Below are positions 44,802 to 56,593 of a stretch of 64,000 bases of DNA, one piece after another; position 1 is the first letter of the stretch, and each line of letters opens with the position of its first letter. Source of the DNA: Lojkania enalia (lineage: Eukaryota; Ascomycota; Dothideomycetes; Pleosporales); contig ML986579.1 of NCBI GenBank assembly GCA_010094045.1, positions 746,206 through 810,205 on the forward strand. The letters are read 5' to 3'. The position numbers were made by a program, and so were the translations under genes. Under the pieces are notes generated by a model. It did no database searches. It saw only the letters and a list, made by a program, of their open reading frames with translations, and was not told where the DNA came from.

Positions 44802-45482
44802 ATGAAACTCCCACTCCTCGCATACCCGGCTGCGACTATTTGCCTAATACTCGCCGCATCCGCTGAATCACGGCCCTTCGATTCCCTCCTAAGACGCTTC
44901 CACATCCTCGACTTTCAGAGGCCTCTGGCCGAGCACCACCCAATAAACCAAGCCATGCCACCCTCCGGTGAAGTATCAACTGGTGTTATCATCTCCGACG
45001 TGATAGGCAAGACACAGAATATCGCCATATTCAGCGGACTCACTAGAGACATTGATTCAGTCGCCGACCGCTTAGACGATGCATCAAAGAACGCTACGGT
45101 ACTGGCGCCGGATAACAACGTCATGCGAAACCTAAAGCGTAAACCGTGGGAAGATCCAGACGACTATGAGACGTTCGGTGAGAAAGCCTATGATGGGCAG
45201 GACGGACAGGACAGGGCCCACAAGAACCTGAGGCGGTTCGTCGAAGCCCATATTGTTCCACAAAGCCCATGGGAGGAGGGCCAGAAGGTCAAAACATTAG
45301 CAGGAAACGAGGTTTGGTATGAGGTCAAGAATAGCAAGAAGAAGGTACTTCGCGTCCCAGCTAATGCCGAGTCCGTGGGCTTACAAAATACGCAGATCCA
45401 GCCTGGAGACGTCGAGGTAATCAGCATTGCAGACAAAGTCGCGAACGGCGAAGTCTGGGTCATCGGAGGTTCTGTTGCATAG
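44802..45482 (+). CDS. Secreted fasciclin (FAS1) domain protein
   Basis: Single exon, 226 residues, start at ATG 44802 chosen because it begins a signal peptide (MKLPLLAYPAATICLILAAS) with likely cleavage after ASA; in-frame codons upstream lack an ATG in good context. The mature part has the FAS1 H1-like NATVLAPDNNVMRNL and the H2-like region LRRFVEAHIVPQSPW...VKTLAGNEVWYEV, then VLRVPANAESVGLQ and VEVISIADKVANGEVWVIGG. FAS1 domains mediate adhesion at the cell surface. No GPI-attachment tail is seen, so the protein is probably secreted or in the vacuole/ER lumen. Confidence 0.85.
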   Translation: MKLPLLAYPAATICLILAASAESRPFDSLLRRFHILDFQRPLAEHHPINQAMPPSGEVSTGVIISDVIGKTQNIAIFSGLTRDIDSVADRLDDASKNATVLAPDNNVMRNLKRKPWEDPDDYETFGEKAYDGQDGQDRAHKNLRRFVEAHIVPQSPWEEGQKVKTLAGNEVWYEVKNSKKKVLRVPANAESVGLQNTQIQPGDVEVISIADKVANGEVWVIGGSVA

Positions 45483-45816
45483 ATTCCTTTTGATTCATAG
45501 TCCACATTATATGGCGTTCTAGCGTTCTTCTATGAGCACTCCCCGAGATCGGGAATGTTGTCCGCGCAGACCAGATTATGGCGATTGCTACCGGAGCATT
45601 GCAATATATAGATACCAAGCATAGCAAAGAAGTATGAAAGTATTACAGACAAAAGTCAAGACCCGCGGCATAAATTATTGTTAAGCGACCTCGTATTGAT
45701 CGTCCTAGATTGTTCAGCTTAATAGGCCAGCCCAATTAGCTCCTGTAAGGGTCTCCGTAGAGCTACAAAGGGCTCAACCCCCCACTTTTGAACTTGAATT
45801 CTACAACGACTCCAAT
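45483..45816. other. Intergenic
   Basis: About 330 nt between tandem genes; 3' flank of the fasciclin gene and promoter of the MBL-fold gene. Nothing recognised. Confidence 0.5.
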
Positions 45817-47029
45817 ATGTCTGTACCAAAATTTGACGGCGACGACCTATTGATTTGTGTGACTTGTGGCACGCAGTTTGATATCCCGTATGACCAAGCA
45901 CCAAAGAGCTGCCGTATCTGTGATGTAAAAATCTCTGGTTGCTATGACATATGAGGAGTTGGACTAAATTCACCTTTAGGATCCTCGACAATATGTTCCA
46001 CCCGGTGGGCAAAGCTGGTCAAGCCTAGCACTGGAGAAAGGAAAACACAAGAATAAGATCGAACAGGACAAATATGACGAACGAATATGGTTCATCACAA
46101 CGGAGCCCAAAGTACGATTTATACAGCTATCCGTATTTTCATCTCTGCCCATGTTTCAGTTCCTTTCAATCTCTTGCCTTTGATTTCTTTCCATATAATC
46201 ATGATTGCATCTATGTCGTTAGGCACATTTTCATTATATCTTGTGGTCATTCAAAGGGTCTAAATGGTTCATTTTGCTCCTCTCCTCTGCGTCCCTTTCC
46301 CAATTCCGCTCTTCCTTAACAACCACCCAGCTCGGCATCGGCGAACGCACTATCTTCCTCCAAACCCCCTCTGGCAACATCCTCTGGGACCTAATCTCCT
46401 ACCTCGACCAAGCAACCATCGACTTCATCACGTCCAAGGGCGGCCTTTCCGCAATCGTAATCTCACACCCCCACTTCTACACCACGCACCTCGACTGGGC
46501 CAAAACATTCGACTGTCCCGTCTACACCGCCGCCGCGGACGCCGAATGGCTAAACCGCAAGGACCCTTATGAACAGCGGAAGCTGATTGAGGGCCAGACA
46601 AAGATCATAGAAGGCGTCACGGCGATTCAATGTGGTGGGCATTTTGATGGGAGTATGGTGCTGCACTGGGATGACAAGTTGTTCATTGCCGATACTATGA
46701 TGAGTGTGCCAGTAGGCTTTCAACGCTACTCCTCATTCTCCAAGAAGCTGATATTCGAGTAGTCCGGTCTTTACCACAAGGATCGCCCGCCGGGGACATC
46801 TAGCTATTCCTTCATGTGGTCGTATCCCAACATGATCCCCCTCACACCTACAAAGATTCAAGGCATTTGGAACGCGCTGAAGCCTTTCGCCTTCACATCG
46901 ACCTATGGGGGGTTCGATGGCCAGAATGTGCATCGATCGGATATCAAGGAGGCTGTGTTGGAGAGTATGAAGATCTTTGTCAAAGCGGCAGGGCATGAGC
47001 ACGCAACTGTCTTAGAGGAGACGTTGTAG
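45817..47029 (+). CDS. Metallo-beta-lactamase-fold hydrolase with N-terminal zinc-ribbon-like module
   Basis: Exons 45817-45924, 45980-46111, 46331-46711 and 46763-47029, all phase 0, give 295 residues. The first exon encodes two CxxC pairs (LLICVTCGTQFD and SCRICD), a zinc-ribbon-like module. Two exons later the MBL-fold core appears: ILWDLISYLDQ, the metal motif SHPHFYTTHLDW, GGHFDGSMVLHW and FIADTMM with further His/Asp ligands. Intron 2 is long (219 nt). The fold covers many hydrolases (glyoxalase II, RNases, lactonases), so substrate cannot be told; the absence of a signal peptide suggests a cytosolic enzyme. Confidence 0.88.
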
Positions 47030-47688
47030 TGATGATATATAAAACAATGCTAGTCATCTAGGTGGCATGATGGGAATGCCGGGACCTTAAGAGCATCTGC
47101 CAGTATCGCAGGTTTCTCGTTATCTATTCCCCTCTATCTACTGATTTTTTACACATGCTAAACTTTCTCTCGATCGCCCTTACTATACAATATGTTTCAA
47201 CAAGGCGTCAATTGTGGCGCATGAAACTAGTAAAATTCACATTACACTTTGGCGTCGACAACATTAGCAAGAGACGCAATTTGGTTCTTTGTATTACAGA
47301 AAAGCACTCTTAGCTACGCCTTTATGCTCATTTTTTTCTTGAGCTCACCCACGCATAGTTAAGAATATAATTCCCCCGTCTCAAAGTCGCTGGCCCAAAT
47401 AATTCGCCTACCCATTCCAAAGTTATGTACAGGAGATTTTGAATTGGCCTATTGTCATGTAGGCACCATGAAAAGTCGTCATCTGGTCAAATGAAAGAAT
47501 CAAGCCATGCTGGCTTATCCGTATCCGTTGGAACTTGTAGATCGAGTCGTCACCGTATCCAGCCTCAAACACGAAACGCCACGTATCGGTCTCTACGGCC
47601 GCGCCTATCATAGGAATGTCTATTGGCAGGGCTAAGAAATGGCTAGAAAATTGTAGGTGAGAGGACTTTCGATGATAACGATGATATC
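47030..47688. other. Intergenic between convergent genes
   Basis: About 660 nt, AT-rich. A 62-codon minus-strand frame (47423-47611) was considered and not accepted. Nothing else recognised. Confidence 0.5.
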
Positions 47689-49692
47689 CTAGGCAACGGT
47701 AGTCTCTGCTGCAGCGCCTTCGGCATTAGTGGCAGCGTCGGCCTTTGTCGCAGACGTCTCATCTTTGGCATCGGCCATTAAGACATCACCGTCGCCATCC
47801 GCTTCTTTGGTGGTCTCTCCAGACTTGGCTGCAGCGGTTTCTGCGGTCCCGGATTTGTTTTCGTGTTTGACACCATTAGTTGCAGGCTCAGCGGAGGCAT
47901 CGCCCAATGCTTCTACATCCGCGGCCAATGCTCGGTTCCAGGTATTCAAGAGATCGCCCGATCGCTTCTTAAAGTGGTACTCGTCTTCTTTCGGAATCGA
48001 ATCGAGCTTTAAGATAGCCTTAAGTACTTTGTGAACTTTGGTCTGCTTGATAACCTTTGCTTCGAGGTCTGGGTGCTCCTCCAACTGCTTCAGGTACACA
48101 TTCATGCTTTCCATCTCTTCTTCCTTAGGAGCCTGGTCGCGGGAAAGAAAACCCTTTTGGAGCCTGTGGCGAAGATACAGAACTAAACTCAGTCAGTACT
48201 TAGGACTTAGGCTTGTGAACAAGGACAAGAGACAATCCTTACCAGATTTCTCGCGCTTTTCTAGGCGTTCCGCTTCCGTGAGGGGTTTCTCCTCAGGTTT
48301 TGAAACCTCCACCTCCTCACTATCACTCTTGGCCTTGGCCTTCTTAGGCTTTGGCTCCTTCTTCGACTTCGAAACAGACACATCTTTTGCTTTGTTGGTT
48401 AATCTGACTTTTGGAGTTTTCGCTGGCTGTCAAACACATTAGTCATAAGCAATGAATTGCAGACTCTGGGTATACCTTTTCCTGCTCACCATCACTCTCC
48501 GCATCCTTCTTGCGCTTCTTCGACAGCTTGGCCTTCTTCGTCGAAGAGACATCTTCGTCACCAGCACCCTCCATTTCATCATCTTCAGACTCTTCAGCGG
48601 CAGCCGCGCTCTTACGCCTAGCAGCCTTCTCTTTCTTTTCCTGCTTCTTCGCCTCTGCTGCTGCCTTTTCCTCAACATCGGCTTGAACGGCCTTTTCGTG
48701 GTCGTTAAGCATCTCCTTGAACCAGTTGATATCGTGATCCTCAGCAGCAATTTGGTATGCATCCCACAACGCCTTGGACTTCTTGCCTTGGTTCCCACTA
48801 GAGACATCTTTCTTGATATCCTCGACGACGAGAGGTTGGAGGTCTGTATTAACCTGCCATGCGCTATAAAGGTGTATCAATAACTCAGATGTTACTTGCT
48901 ACAGATTTAGGCAACTAAAAGAGACTGTTTTAACTTACAATTCATTAGTACCAAGGAACATGATCGGGTACCGACGGTCCTTCGCATTTTTGCCGCCCGC
49001 CTCGAAATCTGGTCGGTATGTGCCGTCGATACGCTTTGCGCTCACAGGCCTCTTGCTAAGCAGTGTCTCCGGAAGCATCCCCTCATCACAAATTATAACA
49101 GGCCATGGCGGGTAGCCTTTCATAGCGACGAACCAGAGCTGGCCTGGCATAACATCAAGGTGAAGCTCGGGGGCGGCTTTCTTCTTCTTGTTGGGTGTCT
49201 TCTTTTTGTGCTCAGGCACAGCAGGCCCCGATTTCCGCCTACCATTAGCCGCCTTCTTCGCTGAGGCCGGTGTGCCGTTGATGGCTGCTTCTGCAGGAGC
49301 TACCGATCGTTATTGTAAGCCTAGGATAGAAAGTACATATGAAACTCGGCTCAGAGCGGCTGCCTATGCCCGTTGGTCATAAGTTGACTCACCTGATTCA
49401 TCCTCTGCGGTTGTATCATCGGTTTTCGGGTCAGTGGTAATCGTTTCGTCAGTAGCTATTTTCTGCGCCTTAGCAGAGGGCACTTTTCCTATGATAAGAC
49501 GCAAATAAGCTGTTGTCCTGTTCAAAGGTAATAGAGCTTACCTTCGCCAGCTTCACCTGTGGGGGCTGCATCATCATTCCCCGGCTTTGCCTCAGCGACA
49601 GCAGACTCCGTTGAGAGTTCGGCCGCACGCGTTATCTCCTCCACAGGCTTCATTATATCTACAGCAACAGCTGCATTGACTTGGTCCGCCAT
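47689..49692 (-). CDS. PWWP-domain chromatin protein with C-terminal helical (TFIIS N-terminal/IBD-like) region
   Basis: PWWP domains read methylated histone H3 (K36) on nucleosomes. Six exons: 49692-49542, 49488-49393, 49299-48939, 48863-48476, 48426-48243 and 48182-47689, 557 residues, with all splices in frame. After an acidic/Ala-rich leader and a Lys-rich stretch the PWWP domain reads MPGQLWFVAMKGYPPWPVII, MLPETLLSKRPVSA, YPIMFLGTNE-FAWQVNTDLQ. Long Lys/Glu coiled stretches follow, and then a compact helical block (VLYLRHRLQKGFLSRDQAP, MNVYLKQLEEHPDLEAKVIK, TKVHKVLKAILKLDSIPKED) resembling the TFIIS N-terminal/LEDGF IBD fold. The tail is Ala/Asp-rich. This order resembles Ioc4/LEDGF-type proteins; orthology is an inference. 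Confidence 0.88.
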
Positions 49693-52343
49693 TTTTTGAG
49701 GTAGTGCTTACGGTTGCACGGTGCCGGACACGCGTGAAAGGAGGGAGGAGTGGGCGAATTCGCTCTTCGCAATGAAGTGCTCGATGGGGAAGTCGCGCCG
49801 TTGATGGTGGAGGGCGTGTGGTGATGGCGGTCGATGGGGTTGTTGGTGGGTGGGCGGTGCGTGGAGGAAAGTGGAGGAGATCAAGTCGCGGGAGGGCCGA
49901 CGTGCTCAAGAAAGCCGCGAGTAGTAGTCACGTGCCCGAAACGCCTCGCACGCTCGCACGCCGCCAGTAATATCGAAACAGCGTTCAAAAAAACCCGAGG
50001 TGACTCCACGCGACAATAAGAGGCACCTAAGCGTCCCGCGAGAGTTTGCAGCGTCGAAGAGTCGAGCGCGCGGCGTTGTGGGTGGTTGTTGCTATTTCGA
50101 TGCGCTAGCGCGATGCGATGCCTAGGAGCTCTGGCCAGCGAGGGCGAGTTGGCCACGTCCTCTCTGCCGACAGGTGATGAAGCTCCGCCCTGACGCGCGC
50201 TCAAGGCCGACAGTGAAAGACGCTCGCGCAAAGAATCCTCGAGGGTAACGCGTCTTCTCAACTTTTACCAACTCTTTCGAGGTTGAAGGCGGGGTTGCTG
50301 ATTTGTCGATGTGAAGGTGGTGAGGGGGGGGCCGAGGAGCCGCGAGGTCGGTTTCCGGAGGACAGTACAGCCCACCAGCTCGCTCCGGGGTCAAATCGGC
50401 CTTGCAATGAGAGCGAGGCTGATAGGATGGACTTCTCCAGCCGTAAGGTTGACAGCTTGTCGGCTACACACTACCGATAGTGTCTTAACGAGCAGTGAAA
50501 ACAAAGGAGCCTGAGTGCGGTAAGCGAAAAGTCGTGGCGGAAGCGACACTCAGAGTTAAAATCGATGTATCAGAGGGCTAAATATTCCCAAGACGCTCTT
50601 TACTCGTTTAAAAGCTAATTTATTGGCAACGCTAGAATCTGATTGCTACTGTAAGCATTGTTAGTATCGTTGATTATTCACAAGCGAAACTGTGGGGACG
50701 GTAAATCCGAACACCTAGGCCAGCGCTATTATTATATGTAGGAAAAGGAGGGTTACTCACTGTACATATGTGGTAGGATATATCGATCATCCTGACAAAT
50801 GAGAGGATTGTGAACATAAACTCGACCTTGACACCTTCTTTTCCATGCGATTACTACCCGCATCCAAGCCGAGATTCGAAACAGGACTGTTTCTAGCCTT
50901 TCCACGCTAATATATACCACCAAATTCCTCCTCTTTCATGCAACTCCCCATGAAGAGAAGAGCCGCACCATTTATGTATACAGTCATTGAGAGAATCATT
51001 AGATCTTCTATGAAGCCTTTCGACGTTTAGCGTGTTATTCCGTCTTTCAAAGGACCGTCGTAAGATGAACCCATTAGTTTCATTAATGAAAGGTGTTGTT
51101 GAAGAACTTGAGGACCAGCTTGAATGAAAAGTGCAAATAATCACCGTCTGTCGGATAGTCCCTAATGATAATGTCGTGGAGCCGGCCACGATCATTTCTA
51201 TTGGTTTTGAAAGGCTCTGGCAAATACATCCTTGTGAAGACATGTTCGTAATGTTCAGATAGGGAGACGAGCCAAAGCGATGCTGGCCTAAGTCCGTTTG
51301 CCGAAATTAGGGACATGAAATCGGTCCTAGAGAACGTTGCATTCAAATGAGATGACAAAAGAGAAAAACTGAACCAAAACATTTACTGAAGACCGAAGAA
51401 AAGCATAGGAAATACATAAACCCTTGCGCCCAACAAAGAGTCAAAATGCGCGAAGGGAAGGCACGAGACGTGCCAAAATCTTCAAGTGAGGCTTCCAGAG
51501 GTGCTCTACAAGCATCGCGGAATCTTAATGAATGATAAAAGGAGATACATACCTTGGCGCCTTTGATACAGACATGTCCGATTCGTAAGAGCTCATCTAT
51601 CCCATTCAGACGTATTAAACCGAGGGCTAGAACCGTCCTGCTAAGAAGCAATCCTCGCCACCGACGAAGCAGGCCTATTCCAGATATCTCTTCCGCGAGA
51701 TTTCTCTTTTCCAGGTTACGGCAGTATTCATGTCTCGGGATCGCGCAACTAAGCCGTTCTATAGGAGGTCTCCGGCTCCACTGTTCAGGTACTCCTCACT
51801 ATCCTCATCTGCTGCAATGTCCTTGCCAGTCTTCATTTAGGGCTACCCCATGCCATTCGATTTCCAAATTCCCGGGGAGATGGGATGCCGGCTATTATCA
51901 CGAATGAGACCGGCGGCGGAGTAGGTGGTGCGGAGGGCGATCGGACATGTGGCTACCTAACACATCGTTGGGATTTCCATATGAGATCGTACTGTCCCCG
52001 GAACGTTAGCACTGCATCGGCTTTGTCTAGCATGATGAATTCGTCGGTTGGAAGTTGTGGATGGGGTTTGCAAAGCGGCTGGCACCCGAGAGGGACCTTA
52101 TGGTTCGAGGTGCTGGCGCTCTGGCTCGGCGGTAGCTAACCGAATGAGACCAACACACCACAATCACGTGTCAGGTACTTCCTATTCAGGTAGACTCGTA
52201 CTTGATCAATTCCCCAATCTAACAACTTTCCTCGATCTATAAAGTATATGCGAGAACTGCTTTACATTCCAGGATGCAGGAGAATAGAGCAGTCTTGTCT
52301 TGCGCTTATATAATGTCGTGTTCCCAGGTACCAATCCTCCTGA
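49693..52343. other. Long sparse stretch, no supported gene model
   Basis: About 2.65 kb. The first 600 nt are GC-rich and act as the PWWP gene's upstream region; they contain a palindromic run near 50095-50125 (GCGCTAGCGC and GCGATGC repeats). From about 50600 to 51000 composition becomes AT-richer. 51083-51800 shows a fragmentary coding signal on the minus strand (listed separately). 51900-52340 shows nothing. Confidence 0.5.
51083..51800 (-). other. Fragmentary coding-like region, possibly a decayed gene
   Basis: Two protein-like pieces on the minus strand. The upstream piece reads RNLAEEISGIGLLRRWRGLL, ALGLIRLNGIDELLRIGHVC, then, after a possible small intron, RDACRAPLEASLEDFG. The downstream piece reads MSLISANGLRPASLWLVSLS and NRNDRGRLHDIIIRDYPTDG. 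Each is free of stops over 60-100 codons and has a plausible mix of residues, but no start codon, consistent splice pattern or known domain could be found. It may be a pseudogene, exons of an unrecognised gene, or chance. Confidence 0.3.
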
Positions 52344-54149
52344 TCATCTTGGCATTGCCCCAACATCCACCTCTCGTAAAGGCCCTCTGAAAGAGTGCCT
52401 TGCCCTCACTATATACCAAAGTAAACTAAAAAGCACCACCGCCCCCAGTATCAAAACGCTGAAATTTGCCGTCTTGGGCGTTGTGGGAGTTATCGGCGGC
52501 CAGAAACTCCAAAACAGCATGAATCCGAGATATATACACGCAAAGCCGTTATTGATTGTACCAAGGGGTTCTGCTAGCCTCCATGGCCCCCAAGTAAGGC
52601 GGCTTGTATCCAGAGAGTAATCGCTAGGGTGGGCGATAGAGCCGTCGAGGCGACGCCACAAAAGGAGGATACAGACCAATAAATATGTACTGTAAAGGGC
52701 CGCAACGGTCAAGGAGAGTAAGGCGCTAAAGGCGACCGATGAACCGAGCACAATGAGAGACAAGAGGATAGTGATAACGAGCGTGACAAGAATAGCTGGC
52801 ACTGGTAGAGAGTTTTTAGACAGCTAAGAATGGATGTGAACACGATCCATGAGCATTGTAGGTTCGGAGGAAAAGCTTACCCTGAATAGATACTTATGAC
52901 CCGGCATTCCTCGATCTCGGGAAAATGACCATAGCATTCTAGAAGCCGAAGCGTATACACCCACACCACTTGCAATTCCCATGATAAGAATAATGCTCGC
53001 CATTATGCAGGCTCCAGCCGTCGATTTCACGGCGGAATGGAAGATCTCGAGGAACGGGTAAAACAATGTTGCTTCCGCATTTAAAGCGGCTTCCAAATCG
53101 CCAATGCTGAATATCATCGCAATCGCCATAGCCAAGGCAAGCGTGCCATTGATCATAATGGTGTAGATGAGCGCTTGAGGAACTACAGTTGCGGCAGATT
53201 GGATTTCTTCTGACATCTATGAGGATCTATTAGTTAATTCAACTGCCCAAGCGTAGTGAAATAAATGAGACGAACATGCACTGCACTATCAGCTCCTAGA
53301 AGGCTCATGGCCGTCGTCGGTAAGCCAATGAAAAAGGATACTGCCTGGCTTTCCCAACCTCCCCCATTCAAGAACGTGGTAAATACGAAGGCCGGCTCTC
53401 TGTGAGGCGCAAAATAGACTAACGGAATTAGAACGCAGAAGAAGCCCACTAAATGTACGATGAGGACTAGGCCTTCGAAATTCGCAAGGGCGCGAGACGT
53501 TGTAGAGTTTAGAACAACCGCAAAAAGCATAATTGCCCAAATCAGAAGAACGGTATGCCACGTCTGTGGTACATAGTTTGAGTTTGCGAGGAGCACAATC
53601 CCTTGGGTGATTGTTGCAAGGAGAAATCCAGTAGAGCAGGCAAAGAATTGCCAGGCGACGACTGTAAGCCATGCTAGAATAGATCGGTCGGTCATCGTGT
53701 TAAATATCAGATGCTCGAAGGCGTATAGACTTACCAGTAAGATATGTAAGGAATGAACTACAAGATTTAGGTGCCATCATCGCGACCCAATGATACTGAC
53801 CACCCACTGTCGGTGCTATGCTCGCCAGCTCTGCAATTGCAACAAAAGTACTAAGCATACCTATCCAATTGATCAGGAACCCCCACACTACACCCGCCGG
53901 GCCACCATTTTTCAGACTGCCGACGGAAGTTACGAGAATGCCTTCCCAAGAGATTAGTGAAGAACATGAAAATCCGAGGATGGACATGAAGCCGAAAGAA
54001 CGCGTTAGGAGTGGGCGTTTTCCCAGCCGTGCTAGGTGCCCATCGTCGTCGAGGGGTTCGAAAGCTTTCCTAGATGACGATGTGGTGTTGGCTTGGTTGA
54101 TGGCAGTGGAAACGGCCGTTGTTCGAAGTTCAAACCCTTGCTTGGCCAT
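52344..54149 (-). CDS. Amino-acid/GABA/choline permease, APC superfamily
   Basis: Plasma-membrane or vacuolar transporter of the fungal GABA/choline/amino-acid permease group. Exons 54149-53735, 53673-53276, 53216-52881 and 52823-52344, 542 residues. The N-terminus (DGHLARLGKRPLLTRSFGFM, SILGFSCSSLISWEGILVT) shows the APC start of helix 1, followed by GGPAGVVWGFLINWIGM, ELASIAPTVGGQYHWVAMMA, the join LTG-AWLTVVAWQFF, and the mid-protein LLGADSAVH-MSEEIQSAATVV, which is diagnostic of the group. C-terminal helices follow to PLREVDVGAMPR. The second intron uses a GTTCGT donor. About twelve hydrophobic segments are present. Substrate not determined. Confidence 0.93.
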
Positions 54150-55025
54150 GGCCTACGCAATCCCTTTATGGCCGCTTTTTTCAAATATCTTTGGATATTC
54201 TAGTGCTTTGTAAATAAAAACAATATCATCTTGAACAGCCGTCGAATCTACCTAGCTGATAGCGCTCTTTGATGACTCAATCTAGACAGATTGTAGCACG
54301 AAACTCGACGCGATAGAATATTCAACAGGTACCACGGGAATTCCAGCAGCCGAGTATTTCCAAGGAAATATTGTAACTGTAACAGTGTCTCAAGTTGGCA
54401 GTACCGAGTCTAAATTACTTGGAGGATGTATCAGGAGATCTTAACACAAATCCCAACGACATGTTAGCCGCTGTGCACCTACACAGTAAGCCACTATCTA
54501 CGACAAAAGGTCGTCTTATGATCGTCTAGTTATACTGACATGTGGAACAAACGCTGCATATTACAGTTCTGTGGAACCCAGCAATATGTTTGTGCCATGA
54601 GCCCAAAAACCCTAATTTGCCCACTGTTCGGGATCCAAAACTTTGTGCCGCCTGTGCAACGGCCTATCCGACCCACCAAATATGCGATTTCCGGTGAGGG
54701 GGAAGTGCTACTAGAAGAATACGCTTAGTCTTTGCCGGACAACCCTCTGTTCGGTATAGTCCTTGTACCCATTGCATCCTAATTTCACGGCAGGCAAGGA
54801 GACAATTTTGTGTACCCACAGCAAGGACGCTCCGATATGAATAAAGCGCTAAGAATAAAACCGTTCCAATGAATCTCATGACTGGAGGCCTAATAAACTT
54901 GTCGATGGGCATTTTCAAGTTGGAACCGCCGAGATCATCAGTCTCGGATGGTGCTCGAGAAACGCCACCCTTTTTTTTTGTAGAGGCGCCCCTCACACTG
55001 ATCTGAGAGGTTATTGACCCAAAAA
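54150..55025. other. Intergenic, divergent promoters
   Basis: About 875 nt between the permease and SAT4-type gene starts. A minus-strand frame at 54664-54996 includes a short hydrophobic stretch but is not supported. No element named. Confidence 0.5.
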
Positions 55026-56229
55026 ATGTCTATTCTTATTGCTCGCTCCTCTAAGGGCATCTCGATTACAGATGACAATCTTCATCCCCTAGTTCAAGTC
55101 GTGACATGGCTTCTGCTGGCCGTCACCACACTGATGCTATGCTTTCGCTTTCTAACGCGGATATATCTAAAATCCAGTCGAGAATTCGGAATTGAAGATA
55201 TTTTGGTCATTTTTGCATACGTATGTAAATATTTCCCATGCAAATAGCATGACATCTATTTACGGTAATAGCTCTTTGGCCTCGCAGAATCTGCAACGCT
55301 GCTCCTACCTGCTAGTGAGATTTTCGGAAAAGATATTCATGCCATCTCTGAGAAGGAGCTCCGAGATGGCCTTAAAGTGAGCTTGGGTTATCCCCCATTT
55401 AATGAGTGGTCTAATATTTGCCCAGGTGAAGTATGCCGGAGAACTCATTTTCTTCCTTTGCCTCACCTTTGCGAAATTGTCCTTTTACGCTAGCTTTTGG
55501 GTTCTCTCTCCGGACAGACGACACCGCCAAGTAACATACCTTCTAGGGGGCTTCATAATCATGTGGGCAGCAAGTGTGATTTTTGTAGTAGCCTTTCAAT
55601 GTGGAGGAAGCCGACCGTGGGAATCCACTCGATGCATTAACCAGGCAAGCGCATCTCACAGTCAACGGAAATAGGAAAACTAACGTGTATTTCCAAAAGG
55701 AGATATTTCTATACTACTCAGAAATTTCTAATGCTTTGACCGACTTTCTTCTCATCTGTCCACCGGTTTGGGTAATCTATCCCCTTCAAATGTCGCTCAA
55801 GACACGATTACTGGTACTTTCCTTCTTCTCGTCACGGCTCTTGTGCGTCTCCGCTGCTCCTTCATGTCTTCTAGCAAGGCTACTAATGGCAAGTATAGGG
55901 TTATCATAGCGATAGTATTTCAGGGAATATATACACCACGCCTCTTCACACCGAACTGGACTCTCTCGGCAACCCCATATTTCATCTCCACACAAATTGT
56001 GCAATTTCTAAGTATTTCTACCGTTTGCGTCACTTACTTTTGGCCATTTATGAAGAGTTTGAGATCCGGACTCATGTGGACGGACGGTAGCACATTTACG
56101 ACGCAGTATGTACTTTCGAATCTAAGCTCACAGCATGGAGGGCGAATCGCAAGTGACCAGGCTAGCCACAAAGAGCGAGTTTTGCAACGGAGTAGTGGTA
56201 GCAATGGAGATATATTAGGCCATGAATAG
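55026..56229 (+). CDS. SAT4/fungal rhodopsin-domain integral membrane protein, with two GC-AG introns
   Basis: Members have seven membrane helices and are common in secondary-metabolite and plant-interaction gene sets; function unknown. Exons 55026-55220, 55272-55376, 55426-55644, 55700-55888 and 55924-56229, 337 residues, all phase 0. Helices are visible in WLLLAVTTLMLCFRFLTRIY, IEDILVIFAY-LFGLAESAT, GELIFFLCLTFAKLSFYASF, GGFIIMWAASVIFVVAFQCG, ALTDFLLICPPVWVIYPLQM and IVQFLSISTVCVTYFWPFMK, with the family FQCGGSRPWES after helix 4. Intron 3 has a GC donor (CAG then GCAAGC, CTAAC branch, AAAAG). Intron 4 appears to be GCAAGT...TTTCAG and only 35 nt, short enough that a frameshift in a decaying gene is an alternative. 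The C-terminal tail is polar. Confidence 0.75.
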
Positions 56230-56593
56230 CGCAGCGTTAGGGCGGCGAGGCTTGGAGTGTCCTGCGAACGAGTGTGGAAGAAGACTTCAGCCTTAACAAA
56301 AGATCTTCCATGAGACATTTCAGACAGTAGACTTAATATCACGGACAACTTCTTGGGACCGCTTAGGATACTTGAGTAGTGTTGGTGAGGTGTATTGGGT
56401 AGTTTCAGTTGATAGTGAAAGGTTGGAAGACTATGTCCATACTAATCGGACATGATCCACCAACGTGCATACACACTGCCCATTGCATCTCTAGTACTGG
56501 CCTTTTGAGTAAGCGCTCACTCCAGGGCCACGTCCCTATTCCACACCGATAGGCTTCAAGTAATTCGTAGGAAATGCTCGCTCCCAATACCAC
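56230..56593. other. Intergenic between convergent genes
   Basis: About 365 nt, nothing recognised. Confidence 0.5.

Noticed and set aside
47423..47611. 62-codon minus-strand frame between the MBL-fold and PWWP genes
   Set aside because: Short, isolated, AT-rich surroundings and no recognisable domain.
54664..54996. Minus-strand frame with a hydrophobic stretch (RFIGTVLFLALYSYRS)
   Set aside because: No family, no supporting splice, and it would lie in the divergent promoter between two good genes.
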